A stretch of DNA of 34,077 bases. Origin: SFHK01 sp045538305. Its GTDB lineage: Bacteria; Bacillota; Clostridia; Christensenellales; Aristaeellaceae. Location of the stretch: NCBI GenBank assembly GCA_045538305.1, contig JAZSRC010000031.1, positions 1 to 34,077 of the forward strand, given 5' to 3'. The notes under the pieces were generated by a model that was not told the DNA's origin, did no database searches, and saw only the letters and a list, made by a program, of their open reading frames with translations. Position numbers and translations under genes: made by a program. Each line of letters opens with the position of its first letter. Position 1 is the stretch's first letter. Positions 8,623-17,508 of the stretch are shown here, one piece after another.

Positions 8623-8654
8623 ATGGCATCGCCTCCATAGATTTTTCTGCTTCT

Positions 8655-8683
8655 ACGATACCACAAAATGATGAAAATTGCAA
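8655..8683 (-). promoter_or_regulatory. Probable sigma-A promoter of phosphoglucomutase
   Basis: Minus-strand TTGCAA (8678-8683), 17 bases, TATCGT (8655-8660). The -10 matches the consensus at four of six positions, so it is moderate in strength. Confidence 0.5.
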
Positions 8684-8772
8684 ATCTTCTTATGAATTAT
8701 TTCGGGTAAATCAAAATATATGCGGTTATACGGGCGCAGTCGCGTTTTGAATGGGAATATTAGAACAAATTC

Positions 8773-8801
8773 TTGAATGATAATGAGATTCGTGGTATGA
8801 T
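8773..8801 (+). promoter_or_regulatory. Sigma-A promoter of the envelope operon
   Basis: TTGAAT (8773-8778), 17 bases, TATGAT (8796-8801), about 35 bases before the FHA gene. It is the only convincing promoter before the chain of overlapping genes that runs to uvrC. Confidence 0.7.
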
Positions 8802-8836
8802 TACGGATAGATAAAAAGGTTTTGGAGTACATGCGC

Positions 8837-9406
8837 ATGGCATACGATCTGTATCAATCGGCGGCGTTGACGCTTCGCTACTGCTTTGCGGCGGCGGGGG
8901 CGTTCATTGTCGGAAGAAGCGTATATATGACGATTCGCGACGGAAAGCGTCAATCGTCCGTTCGCGCACACATACGCGAAACGGGCGTGCTCGCGCTGCT
9001 GATCGTATCCTGTCCAAACGGCGAAACGCGCAGATTTCCGCTGAATATCGAAGGCAGCGTGGGCGACGGACGGGTATGCGATATGCGTATTCCGGGCGCC
9101 GGCTTGAAGCGCAGACACTTTTTCTATGAGATTGTAAACGGCTGTCTGACTGTAACCGCGGTCGGCGCGTCAGAGCTGTACGAAGCAGACGGAAACCAGA
9201 AAAAGAAAATCACATTAGCGCCTGCCGGCGTATTCCGAGCGGGCAATGCGGTATTTCGCTTTATAATGCTGAAGGCCAAACAAAAGCCTCTTAGCCCTAT
9301 TACAAAACGCGCATACGGAAAATCCATCGGGATCGTGCTTTCACGTTCGCCTGTAAGGAAATCTGTGCGAAGGAAGGTGAGACGGTATGTTGAAGACGAC
9401 GCCTGA
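8837..9406 (+). CDS. Membrane-anchored FHA-domain protein
   Basis: About 189 residues. One N-terminal hydrophobic segment (LTLRYCFAAAGAFIVG) is followed by a forkhead-associated domain around residues 70-125 and a very basic tail (KSVRRKVRRYVED). FHA domains bind phosphothreonine peptides. The GR pair (VGDGRVCDMRI) and the histidine of the usual SRxH motif are present, but that motif reads LKRRH, so the phosphate-contacting Ser is Lys. Phosphopeptide binding may therefore be altered. GGAG stands nine bases before ATG 8837; ATG 8831 is an alternative with poor spacing. It overlaps the SEDS gene by 20 bases. FHA genes beside rodA/pbpA pairs are known, for example in mycobacteria, where they link Ser/Thr kinase signalling to wall growth. 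No kinase gene is visible here. Confidence 0.8.
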   Translation: MAYDLYQSAALTLRYCFAAAGAFIVGRSVYMTIRDGKRQSSVRAHIRETGVLALLIVSCPNGETRRFPLNIEGSVGDGRVCDMRIPGAGLKRRHFFYEIVNGCLTVTAVGASELYEADGNQKKKITLAPAGVFRAGNAVFRFIMLKAKQKPLSPITKRAYGKSIGIVLSRSPVRKSVRRKVRRYVEDDA

Positions 9407-10700
9407 AGCGCACAGAAAACGGCTGAACCGCATAAACGAGCTGCCCCTTTTGTATATGGTTATGCTGTTTCAGTTTGCTTCCATGCTTCTTCTCACCTTC
9501 AGAGATGGAGTGATTGACACCTTCTCCCTTCAGATGAGCCTGTATTTGCCCGTTGGCACGTATGTTGGGCTTAAACTGTTTCAAAAGTTGTATCCGATTG
9601 ACAGATGCATATATATTCTGATTGCATTTTTATCCTCCCTTGGCGTGATCTTGCTAAGAGCCGTATTCAAGACCACGAAAAACGCATCGGATCAGGCGAC
9701 GTTTCTTCTGATCGGATATGTATTTATGCTTGTGAGCGCGGGAATCGTCCGGCGGGTCCGGTCGTGGGATAAACTGAGCATGCTGGTTATGCCCTTCAGC
9801 CTGCTGTTTTTGTGCCTGCCGTTTGTTTTCGGCAGTCCTACTGCGACAGCGGACAGCTGGGTAAAGCTTGGCAGCGTGCAGTTTCAGCCGTCCGAATTGA
9901 TCAAGCCCGTTCTGATCGTGGTGCTTGCAGCCGGTTTTTCCAGAAGGGAAGGCTGGGGCGTTTGGTGGAAATACGTCCTTTTCGGCGCGCTTTCATGCGG
10001 GATTTTGTTTCTGCAGCCTGATCTGGGCGCAGTGTTTTTGTATTTTATCATTACTGTCGCCATGTTCTATGCGGGAACCGGGAGATATAAGGCTACCATC
10101 GCCGTGCTTCTGATTGCAGTTGCGGGGGTAACCGTATTTTTAAGCCTGCTTGATAAAATCGACGCCTTCGGTTACCTCGCCTCGCGCATTGCCATCTGGG
10201 AAAACCCGTTTAACAGCGCCTACGAGGACTCCAGACAAATCGTACAGGGACTGATTTCCATTGCCAGCGGCGGACTGTTCGGATCCGGATTGGGACTCGG
10301 CTCTGCAGACCGCGTGGCAGTCGTCGCATCCGACTATATATTTGCCGCCGTGAGCGAGGAATTCGGCATGGTATTTGCCATCAGCGTGCTGATGGTATAT
10401 CTGATTATACTGGTTCGCGGCGCAATTTTTGCGATGAATGCCCGCGTGCGCTTTCATGCCCTGATCGCTTTTGGCTGCGTGTTTGCGCTTTCCGCGCAGA
10501 TGCTTCTGATCGTATGCGGAAATCTGCATTTGATTCCGTTAACTGGCGTTACGCTGCCCTTTGTATCCGGCGGCGGCAGCAGCATGCTGTCCAGTATGAT
10601 TCAGGCGGGATTATTGCTCGGCGTTTCCAGCGTAAGCGCGCAGGATGAATACGACGATCTGCTTCGTATCTCCGGCGGGGAATGGAGGGAAAAGCCGTGA
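9387..10700 (+). CDS. SEDS peptidoglycan polymerase (FtsW/RodA/SpoVE family)
   Basis: Polytopic membrane protein of 437 residues with about ten hydrophobic helices. SEDS proteins polymerise lipid II into glycan strands together with a class B PBP. Family signatures: SWVKLGSVQFQPSELIK (about 150-167), FLQPDLGAVFLYF, GGLFGSGLGLGSADR followed by SDYIFAAVSEEFGM, and LPFVSGGGSSMLSSM near the end. AAGGTGAG lies just before the ATG. The next gene, a class B PBP, overlaps by four bases, the classic SEDS-PBP pairing. Whether this is the elongation (RodA), division (FtsW) or sporulation (SpoVE) form cannot be read from the sequence. The FHA-SEDS-PBP order resembles the actinobacterial rodA-pbpA arrangement. 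Confidence 0.95.
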   Translation: MLKTTPEAHRKRLNRINELPLLYMVMLFQFASMLLLTFRDGVIDTFSLQMSLYLPVGTYVGLKLFQKLYPIDRCIYILIAFLSSLGVILLRAVFKTTKNASDQATFLLIGYVFMLVSAGIVRRVRSWDKLSMLVMPFSLLFLCLPFVFGSPTATADSWVKLGSVQFQPSELIKPVLIVVLAAGFSRREGWGVWWKYVLFGALSCGILFLQPDLGAVFLYFIITVAMFYAGTGRYKATIAVLLIAVAGVTVFLSLLDKIDAFGYLASRIAIWENPFNSAYEDSRQIVQGLISIASGGLFGSGLGLGSADRVAVVASDYIFAAVSEEFGMVFAISVLMVYLIILVRGAIFAMNARVRFHALIAFGCVFALSAQMLLIVCGNLHLIPLTGVTLPFVSGGGSSMLSSMIQAGLLLGVSSVSAQDEYDDLLRISGGEWREKP

Positions 10701-12112
10701 AGGATATACGCTTTGGCATCCGGGTGGTTTCTCTGATTATGGCGAGCCTGATTCTGTTTGTATGTGCGGCTTATATCGTGACCATCCACGTAAACGGGGA
10801 CAGATGGATCAATCGCGCCAACAATACGCGCCTTGCCGACGCAAAAAAAACCACCGTGCAGGGCTCGATTTTTGATTCGTCCGGCGTGTTGCTTGCGGGC
10901 AGCAGCGAACCCGGCGAAAGACATTACATCGCCGATACCGATATGCGCCGCGCGCTTTCCCACACTATCGGCGAACAGACCATTATGAGCTCTACTGGCG
11001 TTGAAAACTTTCATTCCTCTACGCTGCTGGGCTTTTCCACCACCCGCACCGGCTATACCCTTCAAAGGCTGGCCGGACAGGATCCCATCGGCAACGACAT
11101 TCACCTGACCGTAAGCGCAGAGCTGACCAAATACGCCATGAGCGTATTTCCGCAATGGAATAACGGGGCGATTGTCGTGATCAATTACAAAACCGGCGCG
11201 ATACTGTGCATGGTTTCCATGCCGAACTTCGATCCGGCCAATATGGGTCAGGCGGTTCAGGATACTGCGTATTACAACCGCGTTGTACAAAAGCGCTATG
11301 CACCGGGATCCACATTTAAAATCATAACCCTGGCCTCCGCGCTTGAAAACCTGCCTGAAACGCAGAATGAGGCGTTCAGCTGCATGGGCGTTTGGAATTC
11401 CAATACGTTTTCGCTGAAGTGCGCGGGCACGACTGCCCACGGAGATATGACGCTTAAACAGGCCTTCGCCAAAAGCTGCAACATTACCTTCGCTACAATT
11501 GCCTACAGGCTCGGCGCGGATCAGATGCGCGAAACCGCTGAGAATTTTGGCTTCAATTATGAATTCATTTTTCCCGATACCATACTCAACGAATCGAGAT
11601 GCCTTAAAAAGGGTTCAAAACCCACGGATGCGATTCAGGCCGGCATCGGTCAGGGTACAGTGGAGGTAACTCCGCTTCATATGGCGATGATTGCAGGCTC
11701 CATCGCAAACGGCGGCGTAATGATGGAACCCAAGCTTATCAAAAAGGTTGTAAGCGCTACGGGCTATGTCATGCGTGAAATGGAGCCCGTTGTTTTCAAA
11801 AATTCTTTAAGTCCGGAAAACGCCGTTCTGATCGCCGAATACATGTACGATACCGTTCGCGGCGGCACGGCGACCCGTGCAGCAATCTCAGGCTATAAGG
11901 ACGGATATGTCTGCGGAAAAACCGGCTCCGCCGAATGGACGGATGATGAAACCAAAGAGACAAACGCATGGTACACGGGCTTTCTGTACGGCGACGATGC
12001 ACATCCGTATGCGATTGCAGTCGTAGTGGAGGAAGGCGGAAGCGGCGGCAGCACTGCCGCGCCTATTGCGTCAAAGGTACTGAAAAAGGCAATAGAACTG
12101 GGCTTATACTGA
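10697..12112 (+). CDS. Class B penicillin-binding protein (transpeptidase)
   Basis: A 471-residue peptidoglycan D,D-transpeptidase, partner of the upstream SEDS polymerase. One N-terminal membrane helix (about residues 8-30) anchors it outside the cell. Active-site motifs are complete: STFK (Ser205, Lys208), SCN (260-262) and KTG (408-410). No PASTA domains follow, and the N-terminal pedestal is short, as in the PbpA-type proteins found beside rodA/ftsW. The GTG start at 10697 is preferred: GGAGGG sits seven bases before it and it overlaps the SEDS stop as GTGA. An ATG fifteen bases earlier has a weaker site. It is a likely beta-lactam target. The next gene starts 20 bases later. Confidence 0.94.
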   Translation: MKDIRFGIRVVSLIMASLILFVCAAYIVTIHVNGDRWINRANNTRLADAKKTTVQGSIFDSSGVLLAGSSEPGERHYIADTDMRRALSHTIGEQTIMSSTGVENFHSSTLLGFSTTRTGYTLQRLAGQDPIGNDIHLTVSAELTKYAMSVFPQWNNGAIVVINYKTGAILCMVSMPNFDPANMGQAVQDTAYYNRVVQKRYAPGSTFKIITLASALENLPETQNEAFSCMGVWNSNTFSLKCAGTTAHGDMTLKQAFAKSCNITFATIAYRLGADQMRETAENFGFNYEFIFPDTILNESRCLKKGSKPTDAIQAGIGQGTVEVTPLHMAMIAGSIANGGVMMEPKLIKKVVSATGYVMREMEPVVFKNSLSPENAVLIAEYMYDTVRGGTATRAAISGYKDGYVCGKTGSAEWTDDETKETNAWYTGFLYGDDAHPYAIAVVVEEGGSGGSTAAPIASKVLKKAIELGLY

Positions 12113-12132
12113 TCACGCTGGAGGGATGAAAA

Positions 12133-13098
12133 ATGCAAAAAGGCGAAATCTGCGGCCTTGCCGCGCGCATCCGGGAGAATATAGCAAAGGTCATTGTAGG
12201 AAAGGAAGCGGAGGTCAAGCTGCTTTTGACGGCGGTCATCTGCCGCGGACATGTATTGATGGAGGATGTTCCCGGAACCGGAAAGACTGTGCTTGCAAAA
12301 TCGCTTGCAAAATCGATCGACTGTGCGTTTTCCCGCATACAGTTTACCCCCGATCTTCTGCCGGGCGACGTTACGGGCCTGAGCGTATTTGATTCTCGAA
12401 AAGCTGATTTCGTGTTTAAGCCGGGCCCTGTTTTCACCAATATACTGCTGGCCGACGAGATCAACCGTGCAACGCCCAGAACGCAGTCGGCGCTTCTGGA
12501 ATGCATGGAGGAAAGACAGGTTACCGCCGACGGCGTTTCCAGAACGCTTGACGATCCGTTTCTGGTCATTGCTACGCAGAATCCGATTGAAACGCAGGGA
12601 ACCTTCCCACTGCCGGAGGCGCAGCTGGACCGGTTTATGATGAAGCTGAAGCTGGGTGTGCTTTCCCATGCGGATGCGGTAAAGGTGCTTGACAGATTTA
12701 TTGCGGACGATCCGCTGACCGAGCTTGAAAGTGTGTGCGGTATTGAAGACATAAAAAGCGCGCAGCGCGCCTTCCGTTCGTGCGAGGTATCTCCCGCAGT
12801 CAGGGAATATATTGCGTTGGTTTCGGAGTATACGCGCGCGTCCGCGGGCGTTGTGATCGGCGTCAGCACGCGCGGTATGCTGCAGCTGATGCGCGCCTGT
12901 CAGGCATACGCGCTGATTGAGGGACGCGATTACGTTACGCCGGACGATGTAAAGGCGTTGGCCGTTCCCGTGCTTGCGCACAGAATCGTTGTGCGCGGCT
13001 CATATGGCGAGACAAATGCGTCGGGAAAGGCGGTTATGGAGGCGCTCGAGCGTGCGGAAACGCCCACGGAAAAGCTTGAAGCGTTGAGAAGCGAATGA
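12133..13098 (+). CDS. MoxR-family AAA+ ATPase
   Basis: A 321-residue cytoplasmic AAA+ protein. Walker A is PGTGKT (47-52) and Walker B is LLADE (105-109), followed by the family pattern INRATPRTQSALLECMEE and a sensor-1 segment ATQNPIETQGTFPLPEAQLDRF. MoxR ATPases are chaperone-like and nearly always sit next to DUF58 proteins, as here. The substrate is unknown; in other bacteria these modules mature metal enzymes, respond to stress or affect the envelope. GGAGGG is seven bases before the ATG. It is followed by DUF58 with a four-base ATGA overlap, implying coupled translation. Confidence 0.94.
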   Translation: MQKGEICGLAARIRENIAKVIVGKEAEVKLLLTAVICRGHVLMEDVPGTGKTVLAKSLAKSIDCAFSRIQFTPDLLPGDVTGLSVFDSRKADFVFKPGPVFTNILLADEINRATPRTQSALLECMEERQVTADGVSRTLDDPFLVIATQNPIETQGTFPLPEAQLDRFMMKLKLGVLSHADAVKVLDRFIADDPLTELESVCGIEDIKSAQRAFRSCEVSPAVREYIALVSEYTRASAGVVIGVSTRGMLQLMRACQAYALIEGRDYVTPDDVKALAVPVLAHRIVVRGSYGETNASGKAVMEALERAETPTEKLEALRSE

Positions 13099-14183
13099 GC
13101 GTACTTTGGCTGGTCGCCCTGACGGTGGTTTTTGCGGTACTGCAGGCGATCCTGTTTCAGAAAAACAATCTGAGGCACCTGTCCTACGAACGTCATTTCA
13201 GCAGACCTACGGCCTTTGAAGGTGAAAAAGCGGAACTGATCGAACGCATACAGAATGAAAAGCGCCTGCCTGTTCCGTGGCTTCGCGCCGAATCGCGCAT
13301 TCCCAAAGCGCTGGCATTTGAAAAAGAAAAGCTGGATGCGCATGAGGTGAGCGGAGGTCTGTATCACAAAAGCATATTCTATCTGTCGCCTATGAGCCGC
13401 ATTACGCGCCACCATGAGGTGACACTGAAAAAGCGCGGCGTACACGTAGCGGGTTCCGTATTCCTGACGGCGGGCGATCTTTTCAGCATCACCCGAGCCG
13501 ACAGACAGCTTGAACTGGACTGCGGCATAACCGTCTACCCGCGCATACTCTCCGATGACGAACTGCCCGACCCCGCGCACAGATGGCTGGGCGACGCAGT
13601 TGTCAAGCGGTGGATCATGCCGGATCCGTTTCTTGTGACCGGCATACGCGATTATATGGCGGGCGATTCCCTGCGCGATGTTCACTGGCGGGCAAGCGCG
13701 AGGACGGGCGATCTGCGCGTGAAGGTGCGCGACTTTACTTCCGACCCCCGGGCGCTTGTAATACTGAATGTGCAGACTACCGCGCAGCAGTGGGCGGATG
13801 TCGGTCAGCAGGATGAGGAAGCGCTCGAGCAGGCGATACGCATCGCTGCCACGGTATGCATGCGCGCGCTCCGATACGGTATGGACGCGGGCTTTGCGAC
13901 CAATGCATGCTTTGAAGCCGGGTCCGGCGCGTGCATATTCGTGCCTTCACGCGGCGGAAACGAGCAGGAAAGCTGCCTGCTGGACGCCATGGCCAGAATG
14001 CTTCTCCACAGGGAAAAAAGCTTTCCCACATTCCTTTCGGAGCTTACGGACATAAAGGGCGAGGACATACTGATACTGAGCTTTTACGATCATGAGGACA
14101 TCCGAAGAGAAATGCGCATGCTGGAGATGAACGGCAACAGCGTAAGCCTTCTGATGCTTGAAAGGGGGAAAAAGGGCGAATGA
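13095..14183 (+). CDS. DUF58 (VWA-like) protein, MoxR partner
   Basis: A 362-residue protein with an N-terminal hydrophobic segment (residues 2-18), a beta-rich middle (about 30-150) and the DUF58 signature in DYMAGDSLRDVHWRASAR near residues 185-205, followed by a VWA-like fold (ALVILNVQTT). DUF58 proteins are encoded with MoxR ATPases and are thought to be adaptors or substrates, though the biochemical role is not established. It is coupled to both neighbours by ATGA overlaps. The ribosome site is weak (GAGAAG), consistent with dependence on upstream translation. Confidence 0.9.
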   Translation: MSVLWLVALTVVFAVLQAILFQKNNLRHLSYERHFSRPTAFEGEKAELIERIQNEKRLPVPWLRAESRIPKALAFEKEKLDAHEVSGGLYHKSIFYLSPMSRITRHHEVTLKKRGVHVAGSVFLTAGDLFSITRADRQLELDCGITVYPRILSDDELPDPAHRWLGDAVVKRWIMPDPFLVTGIRDYMAGDSLRDVHWRASARTGDLRVKVRDFTSDPRALVILNVQTTAQQWADVGQQDEEALEQAIRIAATVCMRALRYGMDAGFATNACFEAGSGACIFVPSRGGNEQESCLLDAMARMLLHREKSFPTFLSELTDIKGEDILILSFYDHEDIRREMRMLEMNGNSVSLLMLERGKKGE

Positions 14184-15574
14184 AAAGGCTGTTTGTGCGT
14201 TTTCAGCGCTCACTGATGCTGGTGCTTGCGCTTCTTCCCCTTTCCGCTATGCTGTTTCGCCTGCCGCTTGCTTCTTTCTGGGTCGGTCCGGTATGGTTTT
14301 TTGCTCAGACGCTGATTGCCTCCCTGCTTACGCTGATTCCGGCTTACATCGGCGATTACCGCGAATACGAGGTTATGACGTATGAAGGCGGAAGGACGAG
14401 CGATCCGAACCCGGATCGGGAAGTTACGCGTACGCTTGTAAAAGAAGGAAAACGCTTTCCGCTTCGTCTTGCGGCGGATCTGATATTTCTGGGCATAAGC
14501 ATATTTGCGCTGCTTCTGGTTCCCGGCGCTTGGTTCAAGGGCGGAACGCTTTTGAACCGGGCATTCTTTATGGTGATTATGACGGTTTTGCTGCTTTTTG
14601 CCATGCGCGATCTACCGGCGCAGCTCTTTCTGTGGAATGAAATCCCTGGCGTATTTGTCGGTTTTTCAGGCTACCTTATCGCCGCCCTTTTTCTGAAATT
14701 TTCAAAGGGCGATGTACGGGCCCTTGAAACGCTGATTTCGCTTTCGTCCGTGGCGTATCTGTTTTTGGGCGCCATGCAGCTGAACAAACAGTCGATTGCC
14801 AACAGCATGAGCGCGCATATCGATGAGGACAGAAAACCGCCCAAGCGCATTATTCTTAAAAACCGCGCGATCGTGCTTGGTTTTTCGGCGCTTGTTACCG
14901 TTGTAGCGCTGATTGAGCCCATCCGCACAGGCGTGTTGTGGCTGGCTGAGTCTCTGGGGCGTTTACTTTCGTATATCAAGCGGCTTTTTTCGGGAGATTC
15001 CGTCGTCGAAACGCCGGATATGCCTCAGTTTCTGGGCGGCGCGCCGGTAGAAGAGGCGGTGGAGTTTGCCTCTGAGGCATATGAACCGACGCTTTTAGAA
15101 AATTTACTGGTATATGGCTTTCTGCTTCTCCTGGCGATCGGACTTGTATGGATGCTGTATGACAGAATCCGGGCGCTTCTGAACCGGCTTACCAAGTGGA
15201 TGGAACAATTCACCCAGAATATCGGCGAGGGCTTTTACGATGAGCGCGAAGACCTGATGAGCGCGGAGGAGGCGCGGGACCAGCTGAAAAAGCAGCTGAA
15301 AAACCGCATGAAGGCAATGTTTACCCGCGAACCGGCCTGGAGTAAACTGTCCGGGCGCGAGCGGGCAAGGCGGCTTTTGAAGGAATTTTATAAAAAAAGG
15401 GCTTCGGGCGTGAAAAACCTGCGTGCAAAAACGGCCCGCGAGGCGATTTATCAAACCGGGCTTCAGCCGCACAGCGCCGAAGCCTTCAGTGAAGCGTATG
15501 ACCGTGCGCGCTATTCCACACGCGAGGTAACCGTGGAGGAAATGGACGAAATCAAAAAGGATTTGCGCTTATGA
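14180..15574 (+). CDS. Polytopic membrane protein with DUF4129-like C-terminus
   Basis: 464 residues: hydrophobic helices at the N-terminus (about 12-60), a second cluster around 95-170, another near 210-250 and one at about 310-328, then a soluble, charged C-terminal domain (about 340-464). The C-terminal part (LSGRERARRLLKEFYKK, then an FSEAYDRARYSTREVT stretch) resembles the DUF4129 tail of TgpA-type membrane transglutaminases, the usual third member of MoxR-DUF58 operons. No Cys-His-Asp transglutaminase core is visible between the membrane part and the tail; the segment there is short and lacks a conserved Cys. This looks like a transglutaminase-less version of the third component. The family call is an inference from position plus weak tail similarity. 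ATGA overlaps join it to DUF58 and to uvrC. Confidence 0.65.
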   Translation: MKRLFVRFQRSLMLVLALLPLSAMLFRLPLASFWVGPVWFFAQTLIASLLTLIPAYIGDYREYEVMTYEGGRTSDPNPDREVTRTLVKEGKRFPLRLAADLIFLGISIFALLLVPGAWFKGGTLLNRAFFMVIMTVLLLFAMRDLPAQLFLWNEIPGVFVGFSGYLIAALFLKFSKGDVRALETLISLSSVAYLFLGAMQLNKQSIANSMSAHIDEDRKPPKRIILKNRAIVLGFSALVTVVALIEPIRTGVLWLAESLGRLLSYIKRLFSGDSVVETPDMPQFLGGAPVEEAVEFASEAYEPTLLENLLVYGFLLLLAIGLVWMLYDRIRALLNRLTKWMEQFTQNIGEGFYDEREDLMSAEEARDQLKKQLKNRMKAMFTREPAWSKLSGRERARRLLKEFYKKRASGVKNLRAKTAREAIYQTGLQPHSAEAFSEAYDRARYSTREVTVEEMDEIKKDLRL

Positions 15575-17451
15575 ATCAGAATCTGGAGTGGAAAATTCAA
15601 AACCTACCCGATTCGCCGGGCTGCTATTTAATGAAAAGCAAGGGCGAAATTATCTATGTGGGCAAGGCAAAAAATCTGAAAAACCGCGTCAGACAGTATT
15701 TCCATACATCTGCGCATCATACCCCGAAAGTGCAGGCGATGGTGGAAAAGGTGGATGATTTTGATATTGTGCTTGTGGACGGCGAGCTGGAAGCGTTGAT
15801 ATTGGAGTGCAACCTGATTAAAAAGCACATGCCGTGGTACAACATACTTCTTAAGGACGACAAGCATTATCCCTATATCCGCATCGATACGAGGGAAAGC
15901 TTCCCGGCGGTGGAACTGAAAAGAGAGCAGGCAAAGGACGGCGCAAGGTATTTTGGGCCTTACATCGGAGCGGCTGCCGTTCGGGAAGTAATCGACATAT
16001 CACGCCTGCTGTTCCCGATCCGCCATTGTACAAGAAAGATAACGCCGGACATGAAGCAAAGGCCATGCCTGCATCATCAGCTTGGGCAATGTCTTGCGCC
16101 CTGTGCGGGCCTGGTCAGCATGGAAGCGTACCATGCGGAAATCAAAAAGCTGATCCGGTTTCTGTCGGGTCATTATGAAGAAGTGCTTTGCGAACTGAAA
16201 GCCCGCATGGAGGACGCCGCCGCAAAAATGAACTATGAAAAGGCTGCGTCCTACCGGGACCGCATCCGCGCCGTGAACGACATGATGCAAAAGCAGAAGG
16301 CGATTGATGTGGACGGCGAGGACAGGGACGTAATCGCCATGCTGCCCTCGGGTACGGATGTGCTGGTTGAGGTAATGCTTGTGCGTGCGGGCCGGCTGAT
16401 CTCTTCGGATATGTTCACGCTGGAACGCGCGGCGGATGAAGCGCCGGGCGAGGTGCTCACCATGTTTATGACGCAGTACTATTCCACGGAAAACCCGCCT
16501 GCGCCGGAGATTCTGGTAAGCGATCTGCCGCCGGAGTGCGAAACGCTTTCGGAGCTTTTGTCCGAAACGCTGAAACGGCGCGTAAGAATCGCCGTGCCTC
16601 AGCGCGGCGATAAGGCGCAGTTGGTTCGGATGGCGAAAAAGAATCTGCTGGACGAAAGCATGAAGCTTGAAAAGAAGCGGCTGAAAAGCCATGAGCGCAC
16701 CATCGGCGCGTTGGAGGAGCTTCAAAGTGTGTTGGGCCTGGAAACGCTGCCGCGGCGCATTGAGGGCTACGATATATCCAACACGCAGGGCGTTTTGTCC
16801 GTTGCCAGCGAGGTCGTAATGATAAACGGCGTGGCGGACAAAAAGGAATACCGTCACTACCGTATAAAAACGGTGGAAGGCCCGAACGATTTTGCATCGA
16901 TGCATGAAGTGATTACGCGAAGGCTGAAGCATGGGCTGGATGAAATCAAGGCCCGCGAGGAAAGCGGACAGGACGCAGCAGGCGGGAAATTTTCGTCTTT
17001 CCCGGATCTGATTATGATCGACGGCGGCTTTGGACAGCTGTCCAGCGCACAGCAGGCGATGCATGCGCTGGGGCTTGATATACCGATGTTCGGCCTTGCC
17101 GAAAGAATTGATGAGATTGTTTTGCCCGGGCAATCGGAAACCATACTGCTTGACCGGCACAGCGAGGCGCTGCACCTGATTCAAAGGCTCAGAGACGAAG
17201 CGCACCGGTTTGCCATCACCTATCACCGAAAGCTTCGCGCGCAAAGGAGCGTTGCGTCAAGGCTGGAGGAAATTCCCGGCATCGGGCCCAAGCGCAGGCG
17301 GGCGATATTGAACCACTTTAAAACCGTTGAAAAACTGATGAAAGCCAGTGCGGAGGAAATCGCCATGGTGGACGGCGTGAACCGGGACAATGCCGATGCG
17401 GTGTACAGGCATCTTCACTTTGACGATCAGAATTCTTCCGGGGATGATTGA
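15571..17451 (+). CDS. uvrC: UvrABC nucleotide-excision repair nuclease subunit C
   Basis: Makes the 3' and 5' incisions flanking a DNA lesion bound by UvrB. The 626 residues show the N-terminal GIY-YIG nuclease (about 12-90: CYLMKSKGEIIYVGKAKNLKNR region), a Cys-rich PCLHHQLGQCLAPC stretch, a UVR helix pair for UvrB contact (KMNYEKAASYRDRI, about 215-230), the RNase H-like second nuclease (EGYDISNTQG, then MIDGGFGQL) and a helix-hairpin-helix DNA-binding end (IPGIGPKRRRAIL). The length is typical. It overlaps the previous gene by four bases, so this repair gene ends an envelope operon. AAGGAT lies eight bases before the ATG. The stop codon lies inside the next promoter's -35 box. Confidence 0.97.
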   Translation: MNQNLEWKIQNLPDSPGCYLMKSKGEIIYVGKAKNLKNRVRQYFHTSAHHTPKVQAMVEKVDDFDIVLVDGELEALILECNLIKKHMPWYNILLKDDKHYPYIRIDTRESFPAVELKREQAKDGARYFGPYIGAAAVREVIDISRLLFPIRHCTRKITPDMKQRPCLHHQLGQCLAPCAGLVSMEAYHAEIKKLIRFLSGHYEEVLCELKARMEDAAAKMNYEKAASYRDRIRAVNDMMQKQKAIDVDGEDRDVIAMLPSGTDVLVEVMLVRAGRLISSDMFTLERAADEAPGEVLTMFMTQYYSTENPPAPEILVSDLPPECETLSELLSETLKRRVRIAVPQRGDKAQLVRMAKKNLLDESMKLEKKRLKSHERTIGALEELQSVLGLETLPRRIEGYDISNTQGVLSVASEVVMINGVADKKEYRHYRIKTVEGPNDFASMHEVITRRLKHGLDEIKAREESGQDAAGGKFSSFPDLIMIDGGFGQLSSAQQAMHALGLDIPMFGLAERIDEIVLPGQSETILLDRHSEALHLIQRLRDEAHRFAITYHRKLRAQRSVASRLEEIPGIGPKRRRAILNHFKTVEKLMKASAEEIAMVDGVNRDNADAVYRHLHFDDQNSSGDD

Positions 17452-17476
17452 CAAGCTCGCACCCGATATCTATAAT
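17448..17476 (+). promoter_or_regulatory. Consensus sigma-A promoter inside the uvrC stop
   Basis: Perfect TTGACA (17448-17453) overlapping the uvrC stop codon, 17 bases, perfect TATAAT (17471-17476). It should strongly transcribe the dipeptidase-cmk-plsC-ispH unit independently of the upstream operon, with no terminator between. Confidence 0.85.
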
Positions 17477-17508
17477 GACAAAAAAGAATGCCTGTGGAGG
17501 GTTGATAT

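Noticed and set aside
16000..17244. A 414-codon minus-strand frame within uvrC
   Set aside because: Antisense shadow of uvrC; low-complexity His/Arg-rich translation without motifs.
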